In this document: positions 43,629 to 52,399 of the stretch, piece after piece | Layout: the number at the start of each line of letters is the position of its first letter | Position numbering within the stretch: position 1 is the stretch's first letter | Origin: Marivita sp041725935 | GTDB taxonomy: Bacteria; Pseudomonadota; Alphaproteobacteria; Rhodobacterales; Rhodobacteraceae | DNA length: 64,000 nt | Assembly (NCBI GenBank): GCA_041725935.1 | Contig: JBGRQD010000008.1 | Coordinates: 1-64,000 of the forward strand | Direction: 5' to 3' | Program-made: the position numbers and the translations under genes | The notes under the pieces: generated by a model | The model's database searches: none | What the model was told of the DNA's origin: nothing | The model's input: only the letters and a program-made list of their open reading frames with translations

Positions 43629-44605
43629 GTGTTCTCGATGTGCGCGATCTGCAGACCCATTTCTTCACCGACCAGGGCGTCGTCAAGGCGGTGGACGGCG
43701 TCAGTTTTTCGCTGGACGCGGGCGAAGTGCTGGGCCTTGTCGGTGAAAGTGGTTCTGGCAAGTCAGTCACCGGCTTTTCCATTCTGCGGCTGGTGGATGC
43801 TCCGGGCCGGGTGGTCGGCGGCCAGATCAACTTCAAGGGTCAGGACCTTGCGACACTGTCGAACCGCGAGATGCGCAGCCTGCGTGGCAACAGGATCGCG
43901 ATGATCTTTCAGGACCCGATGATGACACTGAATCCGGTACTTCGGATCGAGACCCAGATGGTCGAGGCAGTGCGTGCGCATCACCGTGTCAGCCATGCCG
44001 CCGCGAAAGATCGGGCAATCCAAGTTCTGGGGCAGGTAGGTATCCCTTCGCCGGCTGACCGGCTGGAGGCCTATCCCCATCAGTTCTCAGGTGGCATGCG
44101 CCAGCGCGTCGCCATCGCGATCGCTCTTCTGAATGGTCCTGACCTGATCGTCGCCGATGAGCCGACCACCGCGCTAGACGTGACGATCCAGAGCCAGATC
44201 CTTGCCGAGGTTCAGGAGCTGGCCCGCGAGACCGGAACAGCGCTGATCTGGATCACCCATGATCTTGCTGTTGTTGCCGGACTCGCTGACAAGGTTTCGG
44301 TCATGTACGCGGGCCGCATTGTCGAGTCCGGCCCGACGGATGCCGTCCTGACCGCCCCCGGACATCCCTATACCGAGGGGCTTTTGGGGTCGATCCCGGG
44401 CCACGGGCGGCGGGGAGAACGTCTGACGCAGATCCCCGGTATGGCACCTAACATGGCCCGACTCCCGGTTGGTTGTGCCTTCGCCCCGCGCTGTCACCGG
44501 GTTGACGAAACCTGTCGTGCCAAAGCTCCTGAAATCACCGATATCGGACCGGAACGTGGTTTGCGCTGCTTTCATCCGATCGTCGCGGCGGAGGGCGCTG
44601 CATGA
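43625..44605 (+). CDS. ABC transporter ATP-binding protein, DppD-like
   Basis: About 326 residues. Walker A is GESGSGKS, signature FSGGMRQR, Walker B LIVADEPTTALD. The C-terminal Cys-rich block GCAFAPRCHRVDETC is typical of peptide-importer ATPases and binds an Fe-S cluster in some. It overlaps both neighbours by 4 bp. Confidence 0.95.
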   Translation: MSVLDVRDLQTHFFTDQGVVKAVDGVSFSLDAGEVLGLVGESGSGKSVTGFSILRLVDAPGRVVGGQINFKGQDLATLSNREMRSLRGNRIAMIFQDPMMTLNPVLRIETQMVEAVRAHHRVSHAAAKDRAIQVLGQVGIPSPADRLEAYPHQFSGGMRQRVAIAIALLNGPDLIVADEPTTALDVTIQSQILAEVQELARETGTALIWITHDLAVVAGLADKVSVMYAGRIVESGPTDAVLTAPGHPYTEGLLGSIPGHGRRGERLTQIPGMAPNMARLPVGCAFAPRCHRVDETCRAKAPEITDIGPERGLRCFHPIVAAEGAA

Positions 44606-45600
44606 ATGCGATGCTTGAACTGAACGGCGTGTCGCGCCGGTTCGAAAAGAAGCTGGACGGTGTCGAACGGCTTGCCCGGCGTCTGGGGGCTGATCTTCGC
44701 GAAACCTGCGTGAACGCGGTCGATACCGCCAGTTTCACCGTGGCCCGTGGTGAGGTCGTGGGCTTGGTCGGCGAAAGTGGCTGCGGTAAATCCACATTGG
44801 GGCGCATGGTGGCCGGGCTTTTGCCGGTCAGTGACGGGGAAATCCGGTTTGAGGGGATCGATATCACCGATGCCCGCAGTGCCCAAGCGCGCGAGAAGCG
44901 GTTGCGCATCCAGATGATCTTTCAGGATCCGATGTCCTCTCTCAATCCGCGCATGAAAGTTGCCGACATCATCGGTGAAGCGGCGGTCTATCACGGTCTG
45001 ACCAATCGGCAGAACGTCGCGGACTATGTCGATCAGCTGCTCGAAAAGGTCGGGCTCGACCGCGCTTTCGCGCAGCGCTACCCGCACCAGATGTCGGGTG
45101 GGCAAAGGCAACGGATCGGCATCGCGCGCGCACTGGCCGTCAAACCCGAGTTCCTGATCTGCGACGAGAGCATCGCGGCTCTGGACGTGTCGATCCAGGC
45201 ACAAGTGATCAACCTGTTCCAGGATCTGCGGCGCGACCTCGACCTGACTTATCTTTTCATCAGCCATGATCTTGGCGTTGTGGAACATATCGCCGACCGG
45301 GTGGTGGTTATGTATCTCGGCCGGATCGTCGAGGTTGCCCCGACCGAGGCCTTGTTTGAGGGCCCGCGTCATCCCTACACGCAGGCGCTTCTGGACCAAG
45401 TGCCGCGTCTTGGCGCGGGTCGGCAGGAGTTCAGAACGGTAAAAGGCGAAATCCCATCGCCACTCAATCCACCGCCGGGCTGCCATTTTCACCCGCGCTG
45501 TCCCATGGCCGGCCCTCGTTGCCGACGTGACGTGCCGCGCAGGATCACCGAAGGCGACCATAGCACCGCCTGCCACCTGCATGATGGAGGAACCGAATGA
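44602..45600 (+). CDS. ABC transporter ATP-binding protein, DppF-like
   Basis: A 332-residue protein. Walker A is GESGCGKSTLG, signature MSGGQRQRIGIARAL, Walker B LICDESIAALD (Ser where most have Pro), and the C-terminal CHFHPRCPMAGPRC block. It has a ~25-residue insertion between the first strand and Walker A (KKLDGVERLARRLGADLRE), seen in some DppF relatives. It overlaps the amidohydrolase gene by 4 bp. Confidence 0.94.
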   Translation: MNAMLELNGVSRRFEKKLDGVERLARRLGADLRETCVNAVDTASFTVARGEVVGLVGESGCGKSTLGRMVAGLLPVSDGEIRFEGIDITDARSAQAREKRLRIQMIFQDPMSSLNPRMKVADIIGEAAVYHGLTNRQNVADYVDQLLEKVGLDRAFAQRYPHQMSGGQRQRIGIARALAVKPEFLICDESIAALDVSIQAQVINLFQDLRRDLDLTYLFISHDLGVVEHIADRVVVMYLGRIVEVAPTEALFEGPRHPYTQALLDQVPRLGAGRQEFRTVKGEIPSPLNPPPGCHFHPRCPMAGPRCRRDVPRRITEGDHSTACHLHDGGTE

Positions 45601-46475
45601 CCGAAACCATCCCCGGTGTCCTCACTGTCATGGGGACCGAAGGCCAGCGCCTGCCACTCGTCTTCGACAGCCCGCATTCCGGCACAAACTACCCGGTCGA
45701 TTTCGACCACGCCGCAGACCCCATAGTTCTGCGCAATGCCGAGGATACACATGTGGCGGATCTCTGGGCAGGGGCAGTCGATGTGGGCGCGGTGCTGCTT
45801 GAGGCGCATTTCCCCCGATCTTATGTCGATGCAAACCGCGCTGCGGACGACATGGATCCGGCTCAGATCGAGGGCGCGTATCCCGTGCCTTTGAACCCGA
45901 CAGTGAAAAGCAGCCTTGGCATCGGCCTCTGCTGGACCAGAGTGCCGCCCGACGGAGGGCCGATGTATGCTCGCCGCCTGACAGCGGAGGAGGTGGCAGC
46001 CCGTGTCGCGCGATACCACGGTCCGTATGTGTCGCGACTGCGTGCGCTTCTTGATCAGTCCCATACCCGCTGGGGCTCGGTCTGGCATGTCAATTGTCAC
46101 TCGATGCAAGAGGTCGCCTCGGCGATGTCGACGCAGGTCCGCGGTACGCCGCGGCCTGATTTCGTCTTGGGAAATCTGGACGGCACTGCCTGCGAGCCGG
46201 GGTTTACCGAGGCCGTGCGCGCCTTTCTGACTGAACGGGGTCATTCTGTCGCCATCAATGATCCTTACAAGGGGATGGAGTTGATCCGGTCCAATGGCGC
46301 GCCCGCGCGGCGGCGCAACTCGATACAGATCGAAGTCAACCGCAAGCTTTATATGAATGAAACCACGCGAGAACCGAACGCGGGATATGCCGACCTCAAG
46401 GCCTGCTTCACGGATCTTTCCGCTCATCTTGCCCGATATGTTGAAACCCGGTTGCAGAGGAACCCCGCAGAATGA
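45597..46475 (+). CDS. N-formylglutamate amidohydrolase family enzyme
   Basis: A 292-residue protein. It has PLVFDSPHSGTNYPVDFD, EDTHVADLWAGAVDVGAVLLEAHFPRSYVDANR and VWHVNCHSMQEV, the FGase/HutG signatures with metal-binding His. Family members release formate from N-formyl-L-glutamate or act on related N-acyl amides. Its translational coupling to a peptide-type importer, away from any hut genes, suggests it processes the imported substrate. Confidence 0.88.
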   Translation: MTETIPGVLTVMGTEGQRLPLVFDSPHSGTNYPVDFDHAADPIVLRNAEDTHVADLWAGAVDVGAVLLEAHFPRSYVDANRAADDMDPAQIEGAYPVPLNPTVKSSLGIGLCWTRVPPDGGPMYARRLTAEEVAARVARYHGPYVSRLRALLDQSHTRWGSVWHVNCHSMQEVASAMSTQVRGTPRPDFVLGNLDGTACEPGFTEAVRAFLTERGHSVAINDPYKGMELIRSNGAPARRRNSIQIEVNRKLYMNETTREPNAGYADLKACFTDLSAHLARYVETRLQRNPAE

Positions 46476-47464
46476 CTCAACCGTGCAGTGGATCGGCCAC
46501 CGGCCTGCCCAACCCCTTTCCCGTCGAACTGACCCCACCGGACATCACACCCTATGCGGCGGGGACAGGTGCAATTCCCTACATCTGGACATTCGACAGC
46601 GGTCAGCCCGGACCCCATGTCGCGATCACCGCCATTGTGCATGGTAATGAGCCCTGTGGTTCATTGGCACTGGACTGGTTGATGCGGCGCGAGACGCGAC
46701 CCATTCAGGGAAAGCTGTCGCTCGCGTTCATGAATGTCGCGGCGCAGGAGGCGTTCGATCCGGATGTGCCCGATGCGTCGCGCTGGATCGACGAAGATTT
46801 CAACCGCCTCTGGTCGCCCGCCACGTTGGACGACCCAGACCGCAAACTGACAGAGGAACTCCGTCGCGCGCGCGAGGTGCGGCCGTGGCTCGACACCGTT
46901 GATCTGCTGCTTGACATCCACTCGATGCAGAACAAGGCCAATGCACTGACCATCGCGGGGCTTAGACCCAAGGGGCGCGACCTGGCGCGCAGTGTCGGTT
47001 ACCCTGATCTGGTCATCAATGACCACGGCCATGCCGAAGGCATGCGGATGCGGGATTATGGCGGGTTTTCCGATCCCGAGTCACCGCGCAACGCCATGCT
47101 CGTCGAAGCCGGCCAGCATTGGGAAGCGCCTGCCGAGGGTGTGGCAATCGAAACCGCAATCCGTTTCCTGCGCGCCACAGGCTCTGTGGCCGCGGATTTC
47201 GCAGCTGACTGGATGGCCGATCGTCCAGTTCCGGCCTCGATGCAATTTTTCCAGGTTTCGCGCGCCGTCACGATCGAGACTGACGCGTTCCGTTTCGCAC
47301 AGGACTGGACCGGTCTGGAACGTCTCCCCGAAGGCACCCTCATCGGACATGACGGCCCAACCGAGATCCGCGCCCCGCATCCGGAGACAGTTCTCATCAT
47401 GCCATCGCGCAGGCTCTGGCGCGGGAAGACTGCTGTCCGACTGGCAGAGCCGGTCGAGGGCTGA
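46472..47464 (+). CDS. Succinylglutamate desuccinylase/aspartoacylase-family hydrolase
   Basis: A 330-residue zinc hydrolase of the M14-like fold: His57 and Glu60 in AIVHGNEPCG and His150 in LLLDIHSMQ are the metal ligands. The family removes acyl groups from N-acyl amino acids. It overlaps the amidohydrolase by ATGA and ends the seven-gene operon. Together the two enzymes suggest stepwise deacylation of an imported N-acyl compound. Confidence 0.88.
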   Translation: MTQPCSGSATGLPNPFPVELTPPDITPYAAGTGAIPYIWTFDSGQPGPHVAITAIVHGNEPCGSLALDWLMRRETRPIQGKLSLAFMNVAAQEAFDPDVPDASRWIDEDFNRLWSPATLDDPDRKLTEELRRAREVRPWLDTVDLLLDIHSMQNKANALTIAGLRPKGRDLARSVGYPDLVINDHGHAEGMRMRDYGGFSDPESPRNAMLVEAGQHWEAPAEGVAIETAIRFLRATGSVAADFAADWMADRPVPASMQFFQVSRAVTIETDAFRFAQDWTGLERLPEGTLIGHDGPTEIRAPHPETVLIMPSRRLWRGKTAVRLAEPVEG

Positions 47465-47549
47465 CACAGATGGTGGAACGGTCAGAGACCATGCCTGAAA
47501 AGATTGCGGGGGCTGAGCGTATCGCCGCCGCTCTCACATCCCGACATGA

Positions 47550-48620
47550 TTAATGCCCGTCTTCGGGGAAGGGCGCCTCCAGACCACAATCGGCTGCAAG
47601 CGCGTTCAGGTCGCGGCGCAAGGTGGGGTTGAGGGTCAGTCCGTTCGCGCGACGCCCCTCGGCGGCAGCGCTTTTGCCATCGCCGGGAAGGCGCACCGGG
47701 TCATGACCGGGCAGGGGATCTGAGGCACGCATTTCCGAGAAGACACGTGCAGCCTGCTCCGCGAAACCGTCACCGATGCCGAAGGCGGCAGGATCGAGTG
47801 CCGCAACAAACTGGCCTGTGTTGGTGGGCGATGTGGTGTCCTTGGTGAAATCCACCACATTTGACCCAAACGCAGCACCATTCAGAACGCCGGCCAGCAA
47901 GCCAATGGCGACCGAGAGGCCGAACCCCTTGGGTCCGCCGATGGGCAGCAAAAAACCGTCCGAACTCTGTGCCGGATCGGTCAGCGGCTTGCCGTCACGC
48001 CCGACCATCCAGCCTTCGGGCATGTCCTTGCCCTGTTGCAACAGTGTCTTGATCTTGCCCATTGCCGCGACCGTGGTGGCCATGTCAAAGACAAAAGGAT
48101 CGGGCCCAGTGGCGGGTGCCGAAAAGGCAATTGGGTTGGTGCCGATCAGCAGGTCTGTGCCACCATAGGGCGGCACGTGGTTCGCGCTGCCCACGGCGGC
48201 GGCCATTCCAAGCAACCCAGCCTCGGCCTGCGGACGCACGTAAAGCGCGAGCGGCCCGGCGTGATTGCCGCGCCGGACGCCGACCCAGCCGATCCCGGCA
48301 GTCTTGGCCTTCTTGATGGCCAAATCCCGAGCGGCAGCCATTGCCAGATGTCCGAGCCCGTTGTCGCCGTCGATCACTGCCGTGGCGACGGTTTCATGTG
48401 CCACGGAAACTCTTGCGGTCGGATTGCACCCACCGTCCCTGAGCCGCGCAAGGTATTGCCGCAGGCGGAACACGCCGTGCGTGTCATACCCGTAGATATC
48501 GGCCTCGACCATGAGGCCGGCGACCTTGATGGCATCTGCTGCTGGGACGTCGTACGCGGTCAATGCCTGGGCGACAAAATCGCGCAAGGCACCAACCGCA
48601 ATGGTTTGGCCGTCAGCCAT
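47550..48620 (-). CDS. Ldh2-family NAD(P)-dependent dehydrogenase
   Basis: About 356 residues. It has DIYGYDTHGVFRLRQYLARL, GWVGVRRGNHAGPLALYVRPQAEAGLLGMA, PPYGGTDLLIGTNPIAFSAPA and PIGGPKGFGLSVAI, the signatures of the malate/L-lactate/ureidoglycolate/sulfolactate dehydrogenase family. It oxidises a 2-hydroxy acid or reduces a 2-keto/imino acid. ATG 48620 overlaps the permease stop by 8 bp; the frame opens at 48659. It is last in the GntR-linked operon. The substrate is unknown. Confidence 0.9.
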   Translation of the reverse strand: MADGQTIAVGALRDFVAQALTAYDVPAADAIKVAGLMVEADIYGYDTHGVFRLRQYLARLRDGGCNPTARVSVAHETVATAVIDGDNGLGHLAMAAARDLAIKKAKTAGIGWVGVRRGNHAGPLALYVRPQAEAGLLGMAAAVGSANHVPPYGGTDLLIGTNPIAFSAPATGPDPFVFDMATTVAAMGKIKTLLQQGKDMPEGWMVGRDGKPLTDPAQSSDGFLLPIGGPKGFGLSVAIGLLAGVLNGAAFGSNVVDFTKDTTSPTNTGQFVAALDPAAFGIGDGFAEQAARVFSEMRASDPLPGHDPVRLPGDGKSAAAEGRRANGLTLNPTLRRDLNALAADCGLEAPFPEDGH

Positions 48621-49479
48621 CGTAAGAACCAACAGTTTCCTTCTGCCAGAACACGACACGGCGTTGCGTCCATTGCACCAGCAGATACAGCACCAGACCG
48701 ACCACGCTGAGATACAGGATCAATGAAAATACGCGCGGTGTGTTGAGCTGCGACGCCGCGACGCGGATCAATTCGCCAAAACCCTTGCCACCGCCAAGGA
48801 ATTCGCCAGTGATCGCGCCGGCCATCACGCCGACCGCGCCGATCTTGAGACCGGTGAAGATCTGCGGCAGACCGGTGGGCAGCTTCATCTTGATGAGCGT
48901 CTGCATCCGGCTGGCCCCCATCGTCTTGAACAGCATACGCGCATTTTCGTCCGCCGCATGCAGGCCGGCGGCAGTGCCGACCACAATCGGGAAGGTCGCA
49001 ATGAACGCGGCCAAGGCCACTTTGGATTCAATCCCGAAGCCCAGCCACGCAACAAACAACGGTGCAAACGCCACTTTAGGCATCGTGTCGATGGCCACGA
49101 GATAGGGCATCACCGCCTTTTCGCCGAACGCGGTCTCTCCGACCAGAACGCCGAGCGAGAAGCCAATCGCGATGGCAAGGGCAAAGCCATAGATCACTTC
49201 CTGGATCGTGATCCAGAGGGCTGCGAGCATATAGCCCCCTGTCGCAAGGTTTTTTCCGACAAAGATCATGTCCTTCAGGGTTTCCATCGGAGTCGGCAGA
49301 ATGATCGGTGACACGAGGCCGAAGCTTGTCACAAGTTGCCATGTTCCGACAAAGACGACGAATACGAAGGTCATCGCGATCCAGCGCGGGACGGAGTCGA
49401 TAAACGAAACTTCCTGTTCCCAGACGGTGTCCTGCACTGTCTCGGTGTCGGTCGGCGCATTGGTCTGATACTCGGTCAC
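48613..49479 (-). CDS. ABC transporter permease, SsuC/TauC-like
   Basis: A 288-residue protein with six membrane segments and the EAA loop AADENARMLFKTMGASRMQTLIKMKLPTGLPQIFTGLKIG, as in nitrate/sulfonate/taurine-type permeases. The N-terminal ~35 residues are polar. It overlaps the ATPase gene by 4 bp. Confidence 0.93.
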   Translation of the reverse strand: MTEYQTNAPTDTETVQDTVWEQEVSFIDSVPRWIAMTFVFVVFVGTWQLVTSFGLVSPIILPTPMETLKDMIFVGKNLATGGYMLAALWITIQEVIYGFALAIAIGFSLGVLVGETAFGEKAVMPYLVAIDTMPKVAFAPLFVAWLGFGIESKVALAAFIATFPIVVGTAAGLHAADENARMLFKTMGASRMQTLIKMKLPTGLPQIFTGLKIGAVGVMAGAITGEFLGGGKGFGELIRVAASQLNTPRVFSLILYLSVVGLVLYLLVQWTQRRVVFWQKETVGSYDG

Positions 49480-50285
49480 ATGTCTTCTCCCTTGTCCAGC
49501 ATGCCCCGAATGTAGTCCACGATCTCGCCGAATTTCGGCGTTGTCATCATGTCGAGCGTCCGAGGTCGAGGAAGATCGACGGTCACGATCTCGGCAATGC
49601 GGCCGGGGCGTGGTTTCATCACCACGATTTCGTCCGAAAGAATGACGGCTTCCTGAATGGAATGGGTGACGAGAAACGCCGTGGCGACCTGTTCGCTGCA
49701 GATCCGCTGAAGCTCCATGTTCATCATGTCGCGAGATAGTTCATCAAGTGCGCTGAACGGCTCATCCAGCAGCAAAACCGCGGGTTCCGTGATCAGCATC
49801 CGGCAGATCGAGGCGCGTTGCGCCATGCCGCCGGACAGTTCGTTGGGATAGACGTTCTCAAAGCCCTTGAGGCCGACGATCTCGAGCAGCTCGTGGGCTT
49901 TGTCCATTGCCTTTTTGGCGGCGGCCTTGCCGTCCCTGATCTCGATCGGCAGTACGATGTTTTCCACGGCTGTCTTCCAGGGAAACAGTGTCGCCTGCTG
50001 AAACATCATGCCGATGTCGCGGCGCGGTCCTTTCACGGGTTGGTTCTGCAGGATCACCCGTCCCTTGCTGGGCGGTATCAGCCCGGCCATGATCTTGAGC
50101 AATGTCGACTTCCCGCAGCCACTGGAGCCGATGACAGAGGTAAAGCTGCCTTTGCGCAGGGTGAGGCTGACGTTGTCCAGCGCGACCACGCGGTTGCGCG
50201 CATAGGTTTTGCTGACTTGGGTCAACTCGTAGACCGGCGCGCCAAGAGGCGCGCCGGAATAGTCATGTGCCACGGCAGTGCTCAT
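49476..50285 (-). CDS. ABC transporter ATP-binding protein, TauB/SsuB-like
   Basis: About 269 residues. Walker A is GSSGCGKSTLL, the Q-loop MMFQQATLFPWKT, signature LSGGMAQR, Walker B LLLDEPFSALDELSR, typical of the NMT1/Tau class. ATG 50285 overlaps the binding-protein stop; the frame extends to 50420 as a shadow. Confidence 0.94.
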   Translation of the reverse strand: MSTAVAHDYSGAPLGAPVYELTQVSKTYARNRVVALDNVSLTLRKGSFTSVIGSSGCGKSTLLKIMAGLIPPSKGRVILQNQPVKGPRRDIGMMFQQATLFPWKTAVENIVLPIEIRDGKAAAKKAMDKAHELLEIVGLKGFENVYPNELSGGMAQRASICRMLITEPAVLLLDEPFSALDELSRDMMNMELQRICSEQVATAFLVTHSIQEAVILSDEIVVMKPRPGRIAEIVTVDLPRPRTLDMMTTPKFGEIVDYIRGMLDKGEDM

Positions 50286-51310
50286 CCGCCTGCAGCCTCG
50301 CTTCCGATCTGGGCGAACTCGTTTGTCCAGACCGAACCAAGATCCTCGAGCGGGGCGGCAATGTCGCCACCAGCGACGAGCGAGTCCTGCCATTCCTGCC
50401 AGACCTCGGCCGGAAACCACCCCATATGCGGGGCATCATCTGACGGAATGGTCTTGGAGCGGACGGCATCGAAAAGCGCAGACTGGAATTCCTTGTCTTC
50501 GCCTTCCTGCGGATTGCCGTCTGCAAGATGCTTGAGCACCGCTTCGCGGTTGGCATCGTCCAGTGCAAAGGCGTGACCGCGTGTCCATGCCCGGCTCCAG
50601 GCCTCGACCAGGGCGCGGTCGTTCGCGATGGTGTCGGCCATCGTTGCGATGCCATTGCCGAAGAAACGGCCGAATTCTGCGGGGGTGATATCCCGCACGG
50701 CCATGCCTCGCTGGTTCAGAATGGCGGTGTCTGCGGTTGACGCGGAATAGGCCGCGATTTCGCCGTTGAGGAAGGCCGCCGTTGCAGGGCCGCCGTCACC
50801 CACTGTCAGGAACGTGTAGTCCTCGCCTTCGGTCAAACCCGAGCCTGCCAGCACGTTGCGGGCAAAGCCCACTTCTGCGCCGTCAGCCGTGCCGGTGCCG
50901 ATCACCTTGCCACGCAGACCTTCGATGTCCTGAATGTCGCTGTCCTGCTGAACCGCGATGCCAAAGTTGCTGCGTGCGGCCACGTTATAGATCATCACCG
51001 CATCCACGCCGCGCGTCTTGGCCGCGATCACCGGGCCGGGACCGGGACGGCCAAAATGGGCCTGGCCTGCGGACAATGCCTGCAGAACAGCGCCCGAGCC
51101 ATTGATGGCTTCGACCGTGACGTTCAGACCTTCTTCGGCGAAATAGCCTTCGCCTATGGCCACGAAGACTGGAAACGAATTGATCGCCGATGGGCTTGGC
51201 TGAACAAACGTGATGTCCCGCATGCTTTGTGCGAAAGCCGATGTCCCCAAGAGGCCCGCAGCCGGAACAGCCGAGAGCAGTGAGGCGGTAAAGGTTCTTC
51301 TGTTGATCAT
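50282..51310 (-). CDS. NMT1/TauA-like ABC solute-binding protein
   Basis: About 342 residues. A signal peptide (MINRRTFTASLLSAVPAAGLLGTSAFA), which begins with an RR pair, precedes the NMT1/SsuA-type domain: FPVFVAIGEGYFAEEGLNVTVEAINGSGAVLQALSAGQAHFG. GGGAGGAG precedes ATG 51310. It probably binds an organic acid, pyrimidine precursor or sulfonate; the ligand cannot be told. Confidence 0.9.
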   Translation of the reverse strand: MINRRTFTASLLSAVPAAGLLGTSAFAQSMRDITFVQPSPSAINSFPVFVAIGEGYFAEEGLNVTVEAINGSGAVLQALSAGQAHFGRPGPGPVIAAKTRGVDAVMIYNVAARSNFGIAVQQDSDIQDIEGLRGKVIGTGTADGAEVGFARNVLAGSGLTEGEDYTFLTVGDGGPATAAFLNGEIAAYSASTADTAILNQRGMAVRDITPAEFGRFFGNGIATMADTIANDRALVEAWSRAWTRGHAFALDDANREAVLKHLADGNPQEGEDKEFQSALFDAVRSKTIPSDDAPHMGWFPAEVWQEWQDSLVAGGDIAAPLEDLGSVWTNEFAQIGSEAAGG

Positions 51311-51371
51311 GATGGTTCTCCTCCCAATCGTGTCTGACCCTTTTCGCCGCGCCAGAAGGCGGCGAGGGCCT

Positions 51372-52259
51372 TTATACGGAGCGCACAGTGTTGCTGAGCG
51401 TCCCGATCCCGGAAATTTCACACACCACCGTGTCGCCATCTTTCAGGAACTGCGGCGGGTCCATCGCATAGCCCACGCCTGACGGTGTTCCCGTCGCGAT
51501 CATGTCGCCGGGCTCGAGCGTCAGCCCTTCCGACAAGGACGCAATCAGCGTGGGAATGTCGAAGATCATGTCTTCCGTGGCGCCATCCTGACGCTGTTCG
51601 CCGTTGACCTTCAGGCCAATCGACAGCGCATGCGGATCGCTGATGTCATCGGCCGTCACGATGACCGGCCCGATGGGACAGGACCCGTCCAGACCCTTGC
51701 CCTTGAAATACTGTCCGCCATGGCGGCGCTGGACGTCGCGCGCGGTGATATCGTTCAGGATCGTGTAGCCGAACACATGAGACATGGCATCGGCCTTGGC
51801 GATATTGCGACCGGCTTTACCGATCACCACCGTCAGTTCCACCTCGTAGTCGATCGATGTCGACACGTCGGGAAAAAGCAGGACGTCGCCGTCCGGTGCC
51901 ACAACCGAAGTCGGCGGCTTGGTGAAAAAGACCGGATGGTCGGACACGCCGGTTTTCTGGTTCTGCGCGCGGTCGCCTTCCGCGATGTGTTCGGCATAGT
52001 TGCGTCCGACGCAAAAGATGTTTTTGCGCGGCTGTGGGATTGGCGCCAGAAGGGTGGCCACGCCACGGATTATCTTGTCCTCATGCTGGCCGTTCTCGGC
52101 CTCTGCCACAAGCTTGCGCACCGCATCGAGCGCGGGTGTCCCACCCTCGATCAGGGCCTGCATGGACGTTGTCTCTTGCGAGATGTCCAGCATGCTGCCG
52201 TTTGTCAGATATGCAACGCAGATGGCTTTGCCATCTGCTGAAATGGTCGCCAATCGCAC
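51372..52259 (-). CDS. Fumarylacetoacetate hydrolase-family protein
   Basis: A 295-residue protein. It has IFCVGRNYAEHIAEG, VDYEVELTVVIGK-like DYEVELTVVIGKAGRNI, VFGYTILNDITARDVQRRHGGQYFKGKGLDGSCPIGP and MIATGTPSGVGYAMDPPQFL, with the metal-binding E-x-E. Members hydrolyse C-C bonds of acylpyruvates or decarboxylate. It starts with GTG, with GGAGGAG 10 bp upstream. It is the first gene of the operon, divergent from the GntR gene. Confidence 0.92.
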   Translation of the reverse strand: MRLATISADGKAICVAYLTNGSMLDISQETTSMQALIEGGTPALDAVRKLVAEAENGQHEDKIIRGVATLLAPIPQPRKNIFCVGRNYAEHIAEGDRAQNQKTGVSDHPVFFTKPPTSVVAPDGDVLLFPDVSTSIDYEVELTVVIGKAGRNIAKADAMSHVFGYTILNDITARDVQRRHGGQYFKGKGLDGSCPIGPVIVTADDISDPHALSIGLKVNGEQRQDGATEDMIFDIPTLIASLSEGLTLEPGDMIATGTPSGVGYAMDPPQFLKDGDTVVCEISGIGTLSNTVRSV

Positions 52260-52363
52260 GTGGCGCTCCTCCCTTATTGGTGTCTTTTAAAATCTGCACG
52301 GTCTTGGGTGCACGACTCACTGACACGTCTTCCCTTTCCAATCATGTTTCGTCGACTTACGGT

Positions 52364-52380
52364 TTGGTTCAATCAACCAA
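52364..52380. promoter_or_regulatory. Palindromic operator for the GntR/FadR-type regulator
   Basis: TTGGTT-CAATC-AACCAA, perfect 6-bp arms, 19 bp before the regulator ATG and 104 bp before the divergent FAH gene. FadR-subfamily operators commonly have TGGT...ACCA arms. It is the only good dyad in the region. Confidence 0.7.
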
Positions 52381-52399
52381 TCAGCAAATTGGGCGGATC

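Noticed and set aside
52034..52399. Long N-terminal extension of the GntR regulator
   Set aside because: The extension lies antisense to the FAH gene and runs through the operator; the winged-helix domain begins right after ATG 52400.
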